A DNA stretch of 64,000 nt from NCBI GenBank assembly GCA_965204655.1, contig OZ241998.1, positions 1,426,001-1,490,000 of the forward strand, in the 5' to 3' direction. The notes beneath the pieces are model-generated. The model had not been told where the DNA came from. It made no database searches and was given only the letters and a program-made list of their open reading frames with translations. The translations under genes and the position numbers were made by a program. Each line of letters starts with the position of its first letter. Within the stretch, counting starts at the first letter, position 1. Source of the stretch: CATQHL01 sp965204655. GTDB lineage: Bacteria > Actinomycetota > Acidimicrobiia > Acidimicrobiales > CATQHL01. Below are positions 25,671 through 33,502 of this stretch, in pieces.

Positions 25671-26831
25671 CTAGAAGGAGCGGGGCAGTCCGAAGGATTC
25701 CGCTATCCCGTTGCGGGCCATCTCGTTGCTGATGGGGCCGATGCGGTAGAGCCTGGCGTCGCGCCAGTAGCGCTGCATGTTCGTCTCGGCGGCGTATCCC
25801 ATCCCGCCGAGCATCTGGATGCCCAAGTCGGCCGCCCGTACCGCGTACTCCGAGCACATGACCTTGACCATGTTGGCTTCCACGCCGCAGTCCATCCCCT
25901 GGTCAGCCTTCCAGGCGGCGTAGTAGGTGAGCAGTTCCGCCTGCTGGCGCCACATGGCGATGTCGGCTATGTAGTGCTGCAGAATCTGGAATTCGCCGAT
26001 CTTCTTGCCGAAAGCCTCCCGCTCCGAAACGTAAGCCACGGCGTCTTCTAGCACGCCGTCGAGGATGCCGGTGCAGAGGGCTCCCACCATTGTCCGCTCG
26101 TTGTTGAGGGTGGAGAGCATGTGGTAGAAGCCCAGCCCCTGCTCGCCCACCACGTATTCGTCGGGGACGAAGACTTCGTCGAGAAAAACTTCGCAGGAGC
26201 CGACGGCGCGCATGCCCACCTTGGGGATCTGACGGGTGGACAGACCTTCGCTTGGGTTGCGCACCAGGAAAAGGGTCACCCCCTTGGCTGGTTTTTCGGG
26301 GTTGTCCTCGGTGCGCGCCATCAAGAACAAGTAATCGGACACGTGGGCTGCGGTTGACCAGATCTTTTGGCCGCTGATCTTCCAGCCGCCCGCAACCGGG
26401 ACGGCTCGGGTCTTCATGGCGCCCATTAGGTCGGTGCCGCCTGACGGTTCGGTCACCGAGATGGCCACGCGGATTTTCCCCTCGGCCAACTGCGGGATGA
26501 GTTCGGAGCGCACCTCTTCGGAAGCGAACTTTTCGATGGACTTTGCGCAGAAGGACGAAATGCCGAAGATCCAGGTGAGCCCCGCTAGAGAGCGGGCCAG
26601 CTCGCGGGTCAGGAGCATCTGGGTGATCGTGTCGCCGCCGGCGCCTCCGAGGTCTTCGGGAAGCCCGATGGCGTGAAAACCTGCGGCCGACATCTTGTCC
26701 CAGAGTTCAAACGGGTATTCAAACTCGCATGCTTCGATGTCTCGGGCGGCGTTCTTGGGGCACTCGTTCTCCACCCAGTCGTGCACGACTTTGCGGAAAA
26801 GTTCCTGTTCTTCGGTAAGGGAGAAGTCCAT
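25671..26831 (-). CDS. Acyl-CoA dehydrogenase
   Basis: 386 residues, a full-length FAD-dependent acyl-CoA dehydrogenase that introduces an alpha,beta double bond into an acyl-CoA. Visible are the N-terminal helical domain (FSLTEEQELFRKVVHDWVENE), the VTEPSGGTDL FAD/substrate loop (about 130), IWSTAAHVSDYLFLMARTE, and a C-terminal QMLGGMGYAAETNMQRYWRDAR segment. Chain-length specificity cannot be read. It leads the SDR-ipdA-ipdB group and is preceded by a 141-base spacer with an unusually G-rich tract. Confidence 0.85.
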   Translation of the reverse strand: MDFSLTEEQELFRKVVHDWVENECPKNAARDIEACEFEYPFELWDKMSAAGFHAIGLPEDLGGAGGDTITQMLLTRELARSLAGLTWIFGISSFCAKSIEKFASEEVRSELIPQLAEGKIRVAISVTEPSGGTDLMGAMKTRAVPVAGGWKISGQKIWSTAAHVSDYLFLMARTEDNPEKPAKGVTLFLVRNPSEGLSTRQIPKVGMRAVGSCEVFLDEVFVPDEYVVGEQGLGFYHMLSTLNNERTMVGALCTGILDGVLEDAVAYVSEREAFGKKIGEFQILQHYIADIAMWRQQAELLTYYAAWKADQGMDCGVEANMVKVMCSEYAVRAADLGIQMLGGMGYAAETNMQRYWRDARLYRIGPISNEMARNGIAESFGLPRSF

Positions 26832-26877
26832 CGGATTCCTTTCTGTCTTGTCTGTGTTAGGAAGCGGTCTTTGTCTT

Positions 26878-26915
26878 GGGCTGGGGCGGGGGCGGGCTCT
26901 GGGGCGGGGCGGGCT
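26878..26915 (+). other. G-run tract, possible G-quadruplex
   Basis: Seven runs of three to five G separated by one to four bases occur on the plus strand, in the spacer between the flavoprotein gene and the acyl-CoA dehydrogenase gene. The plus strand is the template for both genes. The spacing satisfies the usual sequence rule for a G-quadruplex; whether it forms or matters is not known. Confidence 0.4.
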
Positions 26916-26972
26916 CTTCAGCCTGTTTCGGTGAGTGCCCTTCCCGTTCTTAGTCGCGGGTGGCAGCTCTCA

Positions 26973-28364
26973 TCAGTACCTCCAGCCGTCGCCGAAGGTG
27001 GGGATGCGCCTGCCGAGATAGTCCTCCACGCAAGTGAGCGCCGCCCGGGCGGCGCGGTCGGTGCCGATCCCACGGCTTCGGAAAGTCTCGCTGGCGAAGT
27101 ACAAGCCTTCAACGTTGGGGGCTTTCCAATGCGGACGGTAAGAACCCACCAGCATCGGTTTCTGCACCACGCCGAAGGGCGGGTCGAACACGAGTCCGCG
27201 GCGGCGCCAGACGTGCTTGGCCAGACCCGGGTACATCTCGTATATGCCGGCTTCAAAGCGTTCAAACATCTCCAGCACGTAACGGCGGTCCCGTCCCTTT
27301 GCTCCAGGGATGACGCCTCCCAGGCAATAAAGGTGGATGCCAGGAGGGGTGGAATCCGGGTCCATGGCGGTCTGGTCGTACATGAAACCAGGCGTAGGGC
27401 TGTGCGGGGTGGACAGCCAGGTGGAGAGTTCACGCGGGTCGTACATGGTCACGGGCTCCTCGGTGGCCAAGTAAAGACCAAGCCAGGAGACCCTGTAGCG
27501 GTCTTGAGCCAAGTAGCGGATCTGCCCTGAGAACCAGTCGGGCAACTCCCAGGCGGGCACGACCTCAAGCACGCTCCACACCGGAAGCGTGGATATGACG
27601 ACCTCCGTCTCCAGAACCTCTCCCGGTTCCACGTCGTTGGGGACGATCCTGGGAGAGCGGGGCAGGGCTACCCCGAGCACGCGCCCGCCCTCTATGAGCA
27701 CCCGGTCGGCGGCGGTGCTCAGCCGCACCTCCCCGCCGTGGGTGATGATGGCGTCGGAAAGGTCCTGCCACATTCCGTCCCAACCCTGGCCGGGCCAGCA
27801 GGAGTAGGCGGCCATTTTCTTCTCTTCGTAGTGCAGCTTGCGCACCCAGAGGTTGTCGCTAGCGGAGTGATCCCACCAGTCGTCGGTGAGGCACTCCAGC
27901 ACAGCCAAGAATTCGAAGAGGTCGACGACGCTCTGGGAAGAGGTGTGCTGATGGATCCACTCCCGCAAGGAGCGGTCGTCCCACTGCTCGAGTTCGTCCC
28001 AGGAACTTTCGGTGAGCGCTTTGATGACCTTCTTGAGTTCGGTCTTCTCGGTGCCGTAGCGGTCGCGGATGGAACCCCAGCGCCCATTTTCGTTGTCCCA
28101 GACGGGCATCTCACGAGAAACCTCGCCGTGGATGAGTTCCTTGCCCACGTGCTCGAAGACCTTGGTCAAGCCCGAACCGGAGTCTTCGATGAGGTGGCCG
28201 CCGAGGTTGAGACGAAAGCCTTCGTCGTCGACCGCCAGCGCACGCCCGCCTAGGTGCGGGGAACGCTCTAAGACGCAGACGCTGCGGCCTTCGCGGGCAA
28301 GCAGGGCGCCGGCGGTGAGCCCCGCTGCGCCTGCCCCGATCACGACGACGTCGTATTTGGCCAT
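26973..28364 (-). CDS. FAD-dependent oxidoreductase, phytoene-desaturase-like
   Basis: 463 residues with an N-terminal dinucleotide-binding motif GAGAAGLTAG (10-19), ERSPHLGGRA, and a C-terminal FAD-binding stretch (LYFASETFRSRGIGTDRAARAALTC). This is the layout of CrtI-like and amine-oxidase-like flavoproteins. There are no carotenoid biosynthesis genes nearby; the neighbours are acyl-CoA catabolic genes. It may desaturate a lipid or terpenoid-like substrate (inference). The ATG is at 28362-28364, about 125 bases from a 12-base palindrome at 28489 that may be an operator. Confidence 0.75.
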   Translation of the reverse strand: MAKYDVVVIGAGAAGLTAGALLAREGRSVCVLERSPHLGGRALAVDDEGFRLNLGGHLIEDSGSGLTKVFEHVGKELIHGEVSREMPVWDNENGRWGSIRDRYGTEKTELKKVIKALTESSWDELEQWDDRSLREWIHQHTSSQSVVDLFEFLAVLECLTDDWWDHSASDNLWVRKLHYEEKKMAAYSCWPGQGWDGMWQDLSDAIITHGGEVRLSTAADRVLIEGGRVLGVALPRSPRIVPNDVEPGEVLETEVVISTLPVWSVLEVVPAWELPDWFSGQIRYLAQDRYRVSWLGLYLATEEPVTMYDPRELSTWLSTPHSPTPGFMYDQTAMDPDSTPPGIHLYCLGGVIPGAKGRDRRYVLEMFERFEAGIYEMYPGLAKHVWRRRGLVFDPPFGVVQKPMLVGSYRPHWKAPNVEGLYFASETFRSRGIGTDRAARAALTCVEDYLGRRIPTFGDGWRY

Positions 28365-28488
28365 CTCAATCCCCGATCGTCTTGAGGCGCCTCCTAGCTG
28401 CTGCTGAGGCAGACGCCTTCGGCTGGGCGGACGTCCGTGCTCCGCATATGCGCCGCACGGGTGTCCGACAAGTACCTAACAGCGTATC

Positions 28489-28500
28489 AAACGATCGTTT
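28489..28500. promoter_or_regulatory. Perfect palindrome AAACGATCGTTT, candidate operator
   Basis: A 12-base perfect inverted repeat in the 281-base divergent spacer between the flavoprotein gene (minus) and the methyltransferase gene (plus). Short AAC-N-GTT type palindromes are typical binding sites of TetR-family repressors that govern lipid catabolism in actinobacteria. No regulator gene is present in the window, so the assignment rests on symmetry and position only. Confidence 0.4.
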
Positions 28501-28645
28501 TAATTTCACCACTCGACGGCGGCGCGGTGCGACAGCAGCGCAGGGGCGGCAGGCGCAGGGGGACGGAGCGGCGTCTCAGGCATAACGCGGCGGCGTCTCA
28601 GGGACGTTCTAACATCGTGACATGGTGCAGACGGAAGGCGGGCCC

Positions 28646-29920
28646 ATGTCGAACAGTCTCCTGCCGGGAGACCGCGCCGTTCACAATTGGTTCCGCTTTG
28701 TGCTCTCGTTCCCACCACATTTAGTGCGGGAGTGGTTGGTGCGATTCTCCGCTGGGCCCAAGTCGGTACTCCTAGACCCGTTCTGCGGCACAGGCACAAC
28801 GCTCGTCGAGGCCAAGTTGCACGGGATCCCTTCTCTAGGCATCGAAGCAACTCCAGTAGGACACTTCGCAAGTTCCGTAAAGGTCGACTGGTCACCTGAC
28901 CCGGCCGGGCTGACTCGCTACAAGGAAGAGGTCGTTGCCAAAGCAAAACAACGGCTCAAGGAGCAAGGACTTGAAAATCAACTGTCTTCCACCCAAAGCC
29001 ATTTGCCTTCACTCAAAGAGCTGCCGCAGGATGCCGCAAAACTACTCATAAAGGGAGCTATCAGCCCGCTGCCGCTTCATCGGACGCTGGTCCTGCTGGA
29101 AACCCTCAAGGACCTCTACGAGGTCGAATACCACAGACATGCCCTCTTGTCACTTGCACGCATTTTGGCATCTAAGATCGGAAATCTCAAATTCGGGCCT
29201 GAGGTAGGTATAAGCAGACCGAAATTTGATGTCCCCGTTCTGGGCCTTTGGGAAGAATCTATGCAGTCCCTCATCCTTGACCTGCAAGATGTGCGACGAA
29301 GGAGTTCTCACTACCCAGAAGCCATTGTGCATAAAGGGGATGCCCGTCAGGTCAATGTGCTTCTCGAAGAAGATTCCGTGGACTATGTCATAACATCACC
29401 TCCCTATCCGAACGAAAAGGACTACACACGCACTACACGTCTAGAGGCGGTTCTTCTAGGATTTCTGTCGAGCTATTCCGACCTTCGTCTGAACAAAAAA
29501 ATGTTGGTGCGCTCTAATACGCGAGGGATATATGTTGAGGACAACGACGACATTTGGGTAGCTAACAACGCAGAAATTCAGGAAATTGCTTCCAAGATAG
29601 AAGATCGTAGAATTGAACTTGGAAAAACATCTGGATTTGAACGGGCGTACCATCGGGCAGTTTTGCTCTATTTTGGTGGAATGGCGCGCCATTTTGCAAT
29701 GCTCAAACCCACTTTGCGCCCTGGTGCTCGACTTGCATACGTTGTGGGGGAGCAAGCGTCGTATTTGAGAGTAATGATACACACAGGGCGTTTGCTGGGT
29801 CAAGTTGCAGAAGAGCAGGGATTCCAACTCGAACACATTGATCTGTTTCGAACTAGACTTTCGACAACCACAGGAGAACACCTTCGGGAAGAAGTCGTAG
29901 TACTACGATGGCCAGGATAA
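28646..29920 (+). CDS. DNA methyltransferase (N4-C or N6-A type)
   Basis: 424 residues from the preferred ATG at 28646 (GGAAGG 7 bases upstream); an ATG at 28622 would add 8 residues. The AdoMet-binding motif DPFCGTGTT is at 44-52 and the catalytic TSPPYP at about 250-255, followed by RT-RLEAVLLG. SPPY is the form common in N4-cytosine methyltransferases, but N6-adenine is possible. With the AdoMet motif first and about 200 residues before SPPY, the order resembles the alpha class, where the target-recognition region lies between. The gene becomes AT-richer toward its 3' end than its neighbours, and no restriction enzyme gene adjoins it, so it may be an orphan or part of a transferred system. 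Confidence 0.8.
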   Translation: MSNSLLPGDRAVHNWFRFVLSFPPHLVREWLVRFSAGPKSVLLDPFCGTGTTLVEAKLHGIPSLGIEATPVGHFASSVKVDWSPDPAGLTRYKEEVVAKAKQRLKEQGLENQLSSTQSHLPSLKELPQDAAKLLIKGAISPLPLHRTLVLLETLKDLYEVEYHRHALLSLARILASKIGNLKFGPEVGISRPKFDVPVLGLWEESMQSLILDLQDVRRRSSHYPEAIVHKGDARQVNVLLEEDSVDYVITSPPYPNEKDYTRTTRLEAVLLGFLSSYSDLRLNKKMLVRSNTRGIYVEDNDDIWVANNAEIQEIASKIEDRRIELGKTSGFERAYHRAVLLYFGGMARHFAMLKPTLRPGARLAYVVGEQASYLRVMIHTGRLLGQVAEEQGFQLEHIDLFRTRLSTTTGEHLREEVVVLRWPG

Positions 29921-30229
29921 CAAATGCTGTCAACTGTCTACGATCGTATAATCGTTGAACTATTTCAACGTCATTGGAAACCTGATATCACCGAAACCTG
30001 TACTTATGTTCCGAAAAATTTTCTAGACTAGTTTGTAAACCTATAGGAGCATTGTTCATGTCAGAAAATGTTATCGCCCTATTTCAATTTAAAAAAGAAA
30101 ATGGAAAAATTCGTAATATCAAAGAATGTCACTACAAATTGATTTTATGACCAATACTTTCAGGCTTGCTAGTTAAAGAATGGAATAGACAACAACCGTA
30201 ACTGCGCGTCTTGGAAATATTAATTCAAC
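29921..30229. other. AT-rich spacer after the methyltransferase gene
   Basis: 309 bases, markedly richer in A and T than the surrounding chromosome. Apart from one 30-codon frame at 30058-30150, nothing recognisable is seen: no clear terminator hairpin and no similarity to the neighbouring genes. Its composition suggests that it arrived with, or decayed from, the same insertion as the methyltransferase. Confidence 0.5.
30058..30150 (+). CDS. Possible 30-residue small ORF
   Basis: An ATG preceded by AGGAG about 9 bases upstream opens a 30-codon frame ending in TGA. The peptide is rich in Lys, Asn and Ile (FKKENGKIRNIKE), unlike the host proteome. It could be a real small protein, a fragment of a decayed gene that belonged with the methyltransferase, or chance. 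No family recognised. Confidence 0.25.
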   Translation: MSENVIALFQFKKENGKIRNIKECHYKLIL

Positions 30230-31234
30230 TCACAGCGCACTGTTTCGGAGGGTTTGCAGGGAACCGTCGGCGTCGCCTGCCTCGGCGCCCGTGAGCATCA
30301 CGATTGCCGTGTTGACGCCCTCTGCAGTGAGAGCCTTGATGCGGGCTTGCACGGCCTCTTCACCGAGGGCGCAACTGGCGTCCACCACCTCATCGGTTAC
30401 GTATCCGAGAGCCTTCCGGCGGTCGCCAGACTGCCAAGCTTCCTCCGCTGCTAGCAGGCCGGGGAAACACCCCAGAAAGCAGCGGCGGTGCGTGGGCACC
30501 ATGGAGTAGGCCAAGATGGTGCGGCGCATCCGCTCTCGCGCCACATCTGGGCGGTCGCCGGAGTATGCCCAGAAGGAGCAGATCACTTCAATGTCGCTGA
30601 GGCGGCGTCCTGCCGCTTCGGCGCCTTCCACCACGTGCTCCAGACGCTCCGCTACTTCGTTGGGAGGGCACCAGGTCAGGAATACGCCGTCGGCTAGGCG
30701 GCCTGCCAGTCTCAGCATGCGGGGGCCCATCGCCCCCAACCAGATCGGCACGGGGCGGGGCACCTCCATGCCCAGCCGGAATCCGCTACTGCGCAGCCTT
30801 TTGCCCGAGTAGGTGAACTTCTCGCCTTGCATGGCGGTCTGGAAGATCTCTATGTACTCGCGCGTCGTAGTAAAGGGGCTCTCGAACGGGATGCCGTGCC
30901 AGTCGCCCACCACGATCGGGCTGGAGGCTCCAAAACCGGCGACTATCCGACCTGGAGCCAGGGAAGCCAGCGTTGCGAAACCCATAGCCGCCAGGGTCGG
31001 GGGACGCGTGTAGGAGGCGACCACTCCGGGGCCTAGTCGGATGCTGTTGGTACGGGCGGCGGCCGCCCCCAGGATGGAGAAGACCTCCGGACCAGCGACC
31101 TCGCCCAACAGGGCGGTCTGGTAGCCGCATCGCTCGGCTTCGCAGATCAAGTCCACGAGTTGGGCGGCGCTTAGTCCGTCTTCTACGGGCAGAGTCACGC
31201 CTACTTTAGGCGTCTTCACTTCTAGAGTTGCCAC
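30230..31234 (-). CDS. F420-type luciferase-like oxidoreductase
   Basis: 334 residues, LLM superfamily, of the type often named 5,10-methylenetetrahydromethanopterin reductase-like. Features are an N-terminal VGVTLPVEDGLSAAQLVDL, TNSIRLGPGVVASYTRPPTLAAMGF, the RIVAGFGASSPIVVGDWHG cofactor loop, and VPIWLGAMGPRMLRLAGRLADGVFLTWCPP. It differs clearly from the LLM protein at 21784. The enzyme probably transfers hydride between F420H2 (or FMNH2) and an unknown carbonyl or CoA-bound substrate. It is the last gene of a block read thiolase, VOC protein, oxidoreductase with spacers of about 110-125 bases. Confidence 0.82.
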   Translation of the reverse strand: MATLEVKTPKVGVTLPVEDGLSAAQLVDLICEAERCGYQTALLGEVAGPEVFSILGAAAARTNSIRLGPGVVASYTRPPTLAAMGFATLASLAPGRIVAGFGASSPIVVGDWHGIPFESPFTTTREYIEIFQTAMQGEKFTYSGKRLRSSGFRLGMEVPRPVPIWLGAMGPRMLRLAGRLADGVFLTWCPPNEVAERLEHVVEGAEAAGRRLSDIEVICSFWAYSGDRPDVARERMRRTILAYSMVPTHRRCFLGCFPGLLAAEEAWQSGDRRKALGYVTDEVVDASCALGEEAVQARIKALTAEGVNTAIVMLTGAEAGDADGSLQTLRNSAL

Positions 31235-31356
31235 TCGCGAATCAACTCATAACCCCTGACCGGCTAGTCACCTAGAACCGCCACCGCTTAGAGTTGGCGC
31301 GTCGGCGCGGGCATCGTTGGCGCGAACATCGCATTTTGCTGCCGCTGCGTCGCCGA

Positions 31357-31896
31357 TCAGTCAGAGTCTGTGTAGCGCTCAACCATCTCAGCGGCCAGGG
31401 TGGTGTTCTCGGTGTTGCCCGGGTGTGGCAACCACTTGTCCCCGACCGCCAAGTAGCGGGTTGCGAGTTCTATGAGAGGACCATGCGCCTTGGCCGGGGG
31501 GATGAAGTTCCAGCGCAGCCAGGGCTGGGAGTCGGGGTGGCTGGCTTCTTTCAACACGAGAGGCAGACCGGCCTCACGCACCCTGCCGATCATGCCGTCG
31601 AAATCGTCGGAACAGAAGGCGAGGTGGTGGACGTACTCGCCTTTGCGTTCCAGCACCTTGTCTGGCCAGTGACCGGGCTCGGCGGGCGACCAGAGTTGTA
31701 TAGACACGCCAGTGGGGTCAGGGTTCTGGAAGGTCGCCCAGCGCATGGGGGTGCCGTCTACGTCGTCTTTTCCTTCGCCGCGGGTGATCTGCATGTTGTG
31801 GCCTGGGGAGAGCACCTCCAGGATCTCCGACCAGTCGGAGATCGCCTTGTCTAGGTCTTTGACCAGCAAGGAAATGTGGTCTAGATGAATTCGCAT
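31357..31896 (-). CDS. VOC-family (glyoxalase/epimerase-like) protein
   Basis: 179 residues. The N-terminal HLDHISLLVKDLDKAISDWSEIL and the central EYVHHLAFCSDDFDGMIGRVREAGL are the paired beta-alpha-beta units of the vicinal oxygen chelate fold. Likely metal ligands are the first His of each unit and the Glu near LIEL. Family members include methylmalonyl-CoA epimerase, glyoxalase I and extradiol dioxygenases; the sequence does not decide, though the thiolase neighbour suggests a CoA-linked isomerase. A C-terminal extension of about 40 residues follows the fold. Confidence 0.75.
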   Translation of the reverse strand: MRIHLDHISLLVKDLDKAISDWSEILEVLSPGHNMQITRGEGKDDVDGTPMRWATFQNPDPTGVSIQLWSPAEPGHWPDKVLERKGEYVHHLAFCSDDFDGMIGRVREAGLPLVLKEASHPDSQPWLRWNFIPPAKAHGPLIELATRYLAVGDKWLPHPGNTENTTLAAEMVERYTDSD

Positions 31897-32007
31897 GTCG
31901 GCTGCTCCCGTTCTCCCTTGCGCTTCTCGTGGTGTTACTGGGTTTCGTGACCTGTTTGTCTTGGTCGCTTTCGCTGTTGGCCTGGTTGGCGCTCTCAGTT
32001 GGCGCGC

Positions 32008-33195
32008 TCAGACCCGCTGGAGGATCGTGGCGTTGGAAAGGCCGCCGCCCTCGCACATAGTCTGGAGGCCGTACTGGGACCCGCTGCGCACCATCTCGTG
32101 GACGAGCGTGGCCATGATGCGGGCGCCGCTGGCGCCTAGAGGATGACCTAGGGCTATGGCGCCGCCGTTAACGTTTACCTTTTCCTCCGGCACTCCGACC
32201 TCGGAGCGCCAAGCTAGCACCACCGAGGCGAAGGCTTCGTTGCATTCAAAGAGGTCGATGTCGTCCACGCTGAGGCCGGAACGCTGCAGCGCTTTCTGAG
32301 TGGCTGGGATCGGGCCGGTGAGGATGAGCACGGGATCGCTGCCGGTGACTGCCATGGTGTGGATGCGGGCGAGCGGTTGCAGTCCGAAGCGGTCGACGGC
32401 CTGCTCGGAGGCCAACAGCATGGCGGCAGAGCCGTCGGTGATCTGGCTAGACATGGCCGCGGTGAGCGGCCCGAACTCGCTGAAAGGCTTGAGCGTCGCC
32501 ATCTTTTCCATGCTGGTGTCAGGACGAATGCCTTCGTCGCGGGTCACTTCGTCCACCGGGAGCACCTCGGAGTCGAAGCGGCTCTCCTCCCACGCTCTGT
32601 GGGCGTTCTGGTGGCTGCGGAGCGCCCAGGCGTTCATCTCCTCTGCTGAGATTCCCCAGCGCTCGGCGATGAGGTTTCCGCCGCGGAACTGATGGATTAC
32701 CTGGTCGCCGTAGTGCTGCGTCCAGCCCTCGGCTTCGAACGGGTATCCCATATCGAGCTGCGGGCCGACATCGCCCTGACTGTTCAGCTTGACGAGGCTC
32801 ATCACTTCGGTGCCGCCTGCGACAACCAAATCCATCGTCCCGGACATGATGGCCTGGGCAGCGAAGTGCGCAGCCTGCTGCGAAGAGCCGCACTGGCGGT
32901 CGATTGTCACGGCGGGGACGTGTTCGGGCAGACCTGCCGCCAGCCAGCAGTTGCGCCCCAAATTGAACGACTGCGACCCGATCTGACCGACGCAACCCCA
33001 GATGACGTCGTCAGTAGCCGCTGGGTCTGCTGCCGTGCGCTCGAACAGCCCCTTGAGCACGTGCGCGCCGAGATCTACGGGGTGGACTTGGCTGAGGCCG
33101 CCGCCGAAGCGCCCCATCGGAGTGCGGAGGGCGTCGATAATGTAGGCGTCCGATCTGTGGCCGTTGCTGCTGTTTCCGTTGCCGTTGGCGGTCAT
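32008..33195 (-). CDS. Thiolase (acetyl-CoA C-acyltransferase)
   Basis: 395 residues, full-length thiolase. The nucleophile is Cys102 in QCGSSQQA; the C-terminal catalytic His351 is in GGAIALGHPLGASGAR, and the acid/base Cys381 in TMCEGGGLSNA. All three are in place, so the degradative reaction (thiolytic release of acetyl- or propionyl-CoA) is expected. An N-terminal Asn/Gly-rich tail of about 14 residues precedes the fold. It starts the thiolase-VOC-oxidoreductase block and could supply the chain-shortening step for the CoA thioesters handled by the cluster at 15.5-28.4 kb, like FadA6 in the steroid-ring pathway (inference). Confidence 0.87.
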   Translation of the reverse strand: MTANGNGNSSNGHRSDAYIIDALRTPMGRFGGGLSQVHPVDLGAHVLKGLFERTAADPAATDDVIWGCVGQIGSQSFNLGRNCWLAAGLPEHVPAVTIDRQCGSSQQAAHFAAQAIMSGTMDLVVAGGTEVMSLVKLNSQGDVGPQLDMGYPFEAEGWTQHYGDQVIHQFRGGNLIAERWGISAEEMNAWALRSHQNAHRAWEESRFDSEVLPVDEVTRDEGIRPDTSMEKMATLKPFSEFGPLTAAMSSQITDGSAAMLLASEQAVDRFGLQPLARIHTMAVTGSDPVLILTGPIPATQKALQRSGLSVDDIDLFECNEAFASVVLAWRSEVGVPEEKVNVNGGAIALGHPLGASGARIMATLVHEMVRSGSQYGLQTMCEGGGLSNATILQRV

Positions 33196-33468
33196 GGGGC
33201 TCCTTAGGTTTCTTAGCGGGTGTCTTGGTTGGAGTGGGGGTCTTCTTCGAGCTGGCTTGGCGGCTCAATGGGTTTGACCTTAGCCGTCGCCCCTAGGGGG
33301 TCGCCTCCCAGGACGTCTACCGAGAGATGGCGGCTTCGGCAATGTCACTCCATTTTACGGGAACAGCCGTTAACAACAGCCCTGAGCGCAGGACTGACGC
33401 AGAATCGCTCCCTCTGATGAGAGATCACTGTTACTGCCAACTTTGCGCAAGACAGAAATAGCAAAGCG
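33196..33468. other. Divergent spacer, thiolase / TIGR04255 operon
   Basis: No gene is seen. Composition shifts from GC-rich near the thiolase to AT-rich after about 33340, marking the left border of the AT-rich insertion. The promoter for the rightward operon begins at 33469. No inverted repeats of an insertion element or tRNA remnant were noticed at the border. Confidence 0.5.
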
Positions 33469-33496
33469 TTGAAAAAAATAGTAAATTTGGTATAGT
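33469..33496 (+). promoter_or_regulatory. Sigma-70-type promoter of the TIGR04255 operon
   Basis: TTGAAA at 33469-33474 and TATAGT at 33491-33496 are separated by 16 bases, close to the vegetative consensus and the clearest promoter in the window. A transcript would be expected to start near 33503, where the reading frame of the first gene is already open, so little or no 5' leader would remain. Confidence 0.6.
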
Positions 33497-33502
33497 AACC
33501 CC

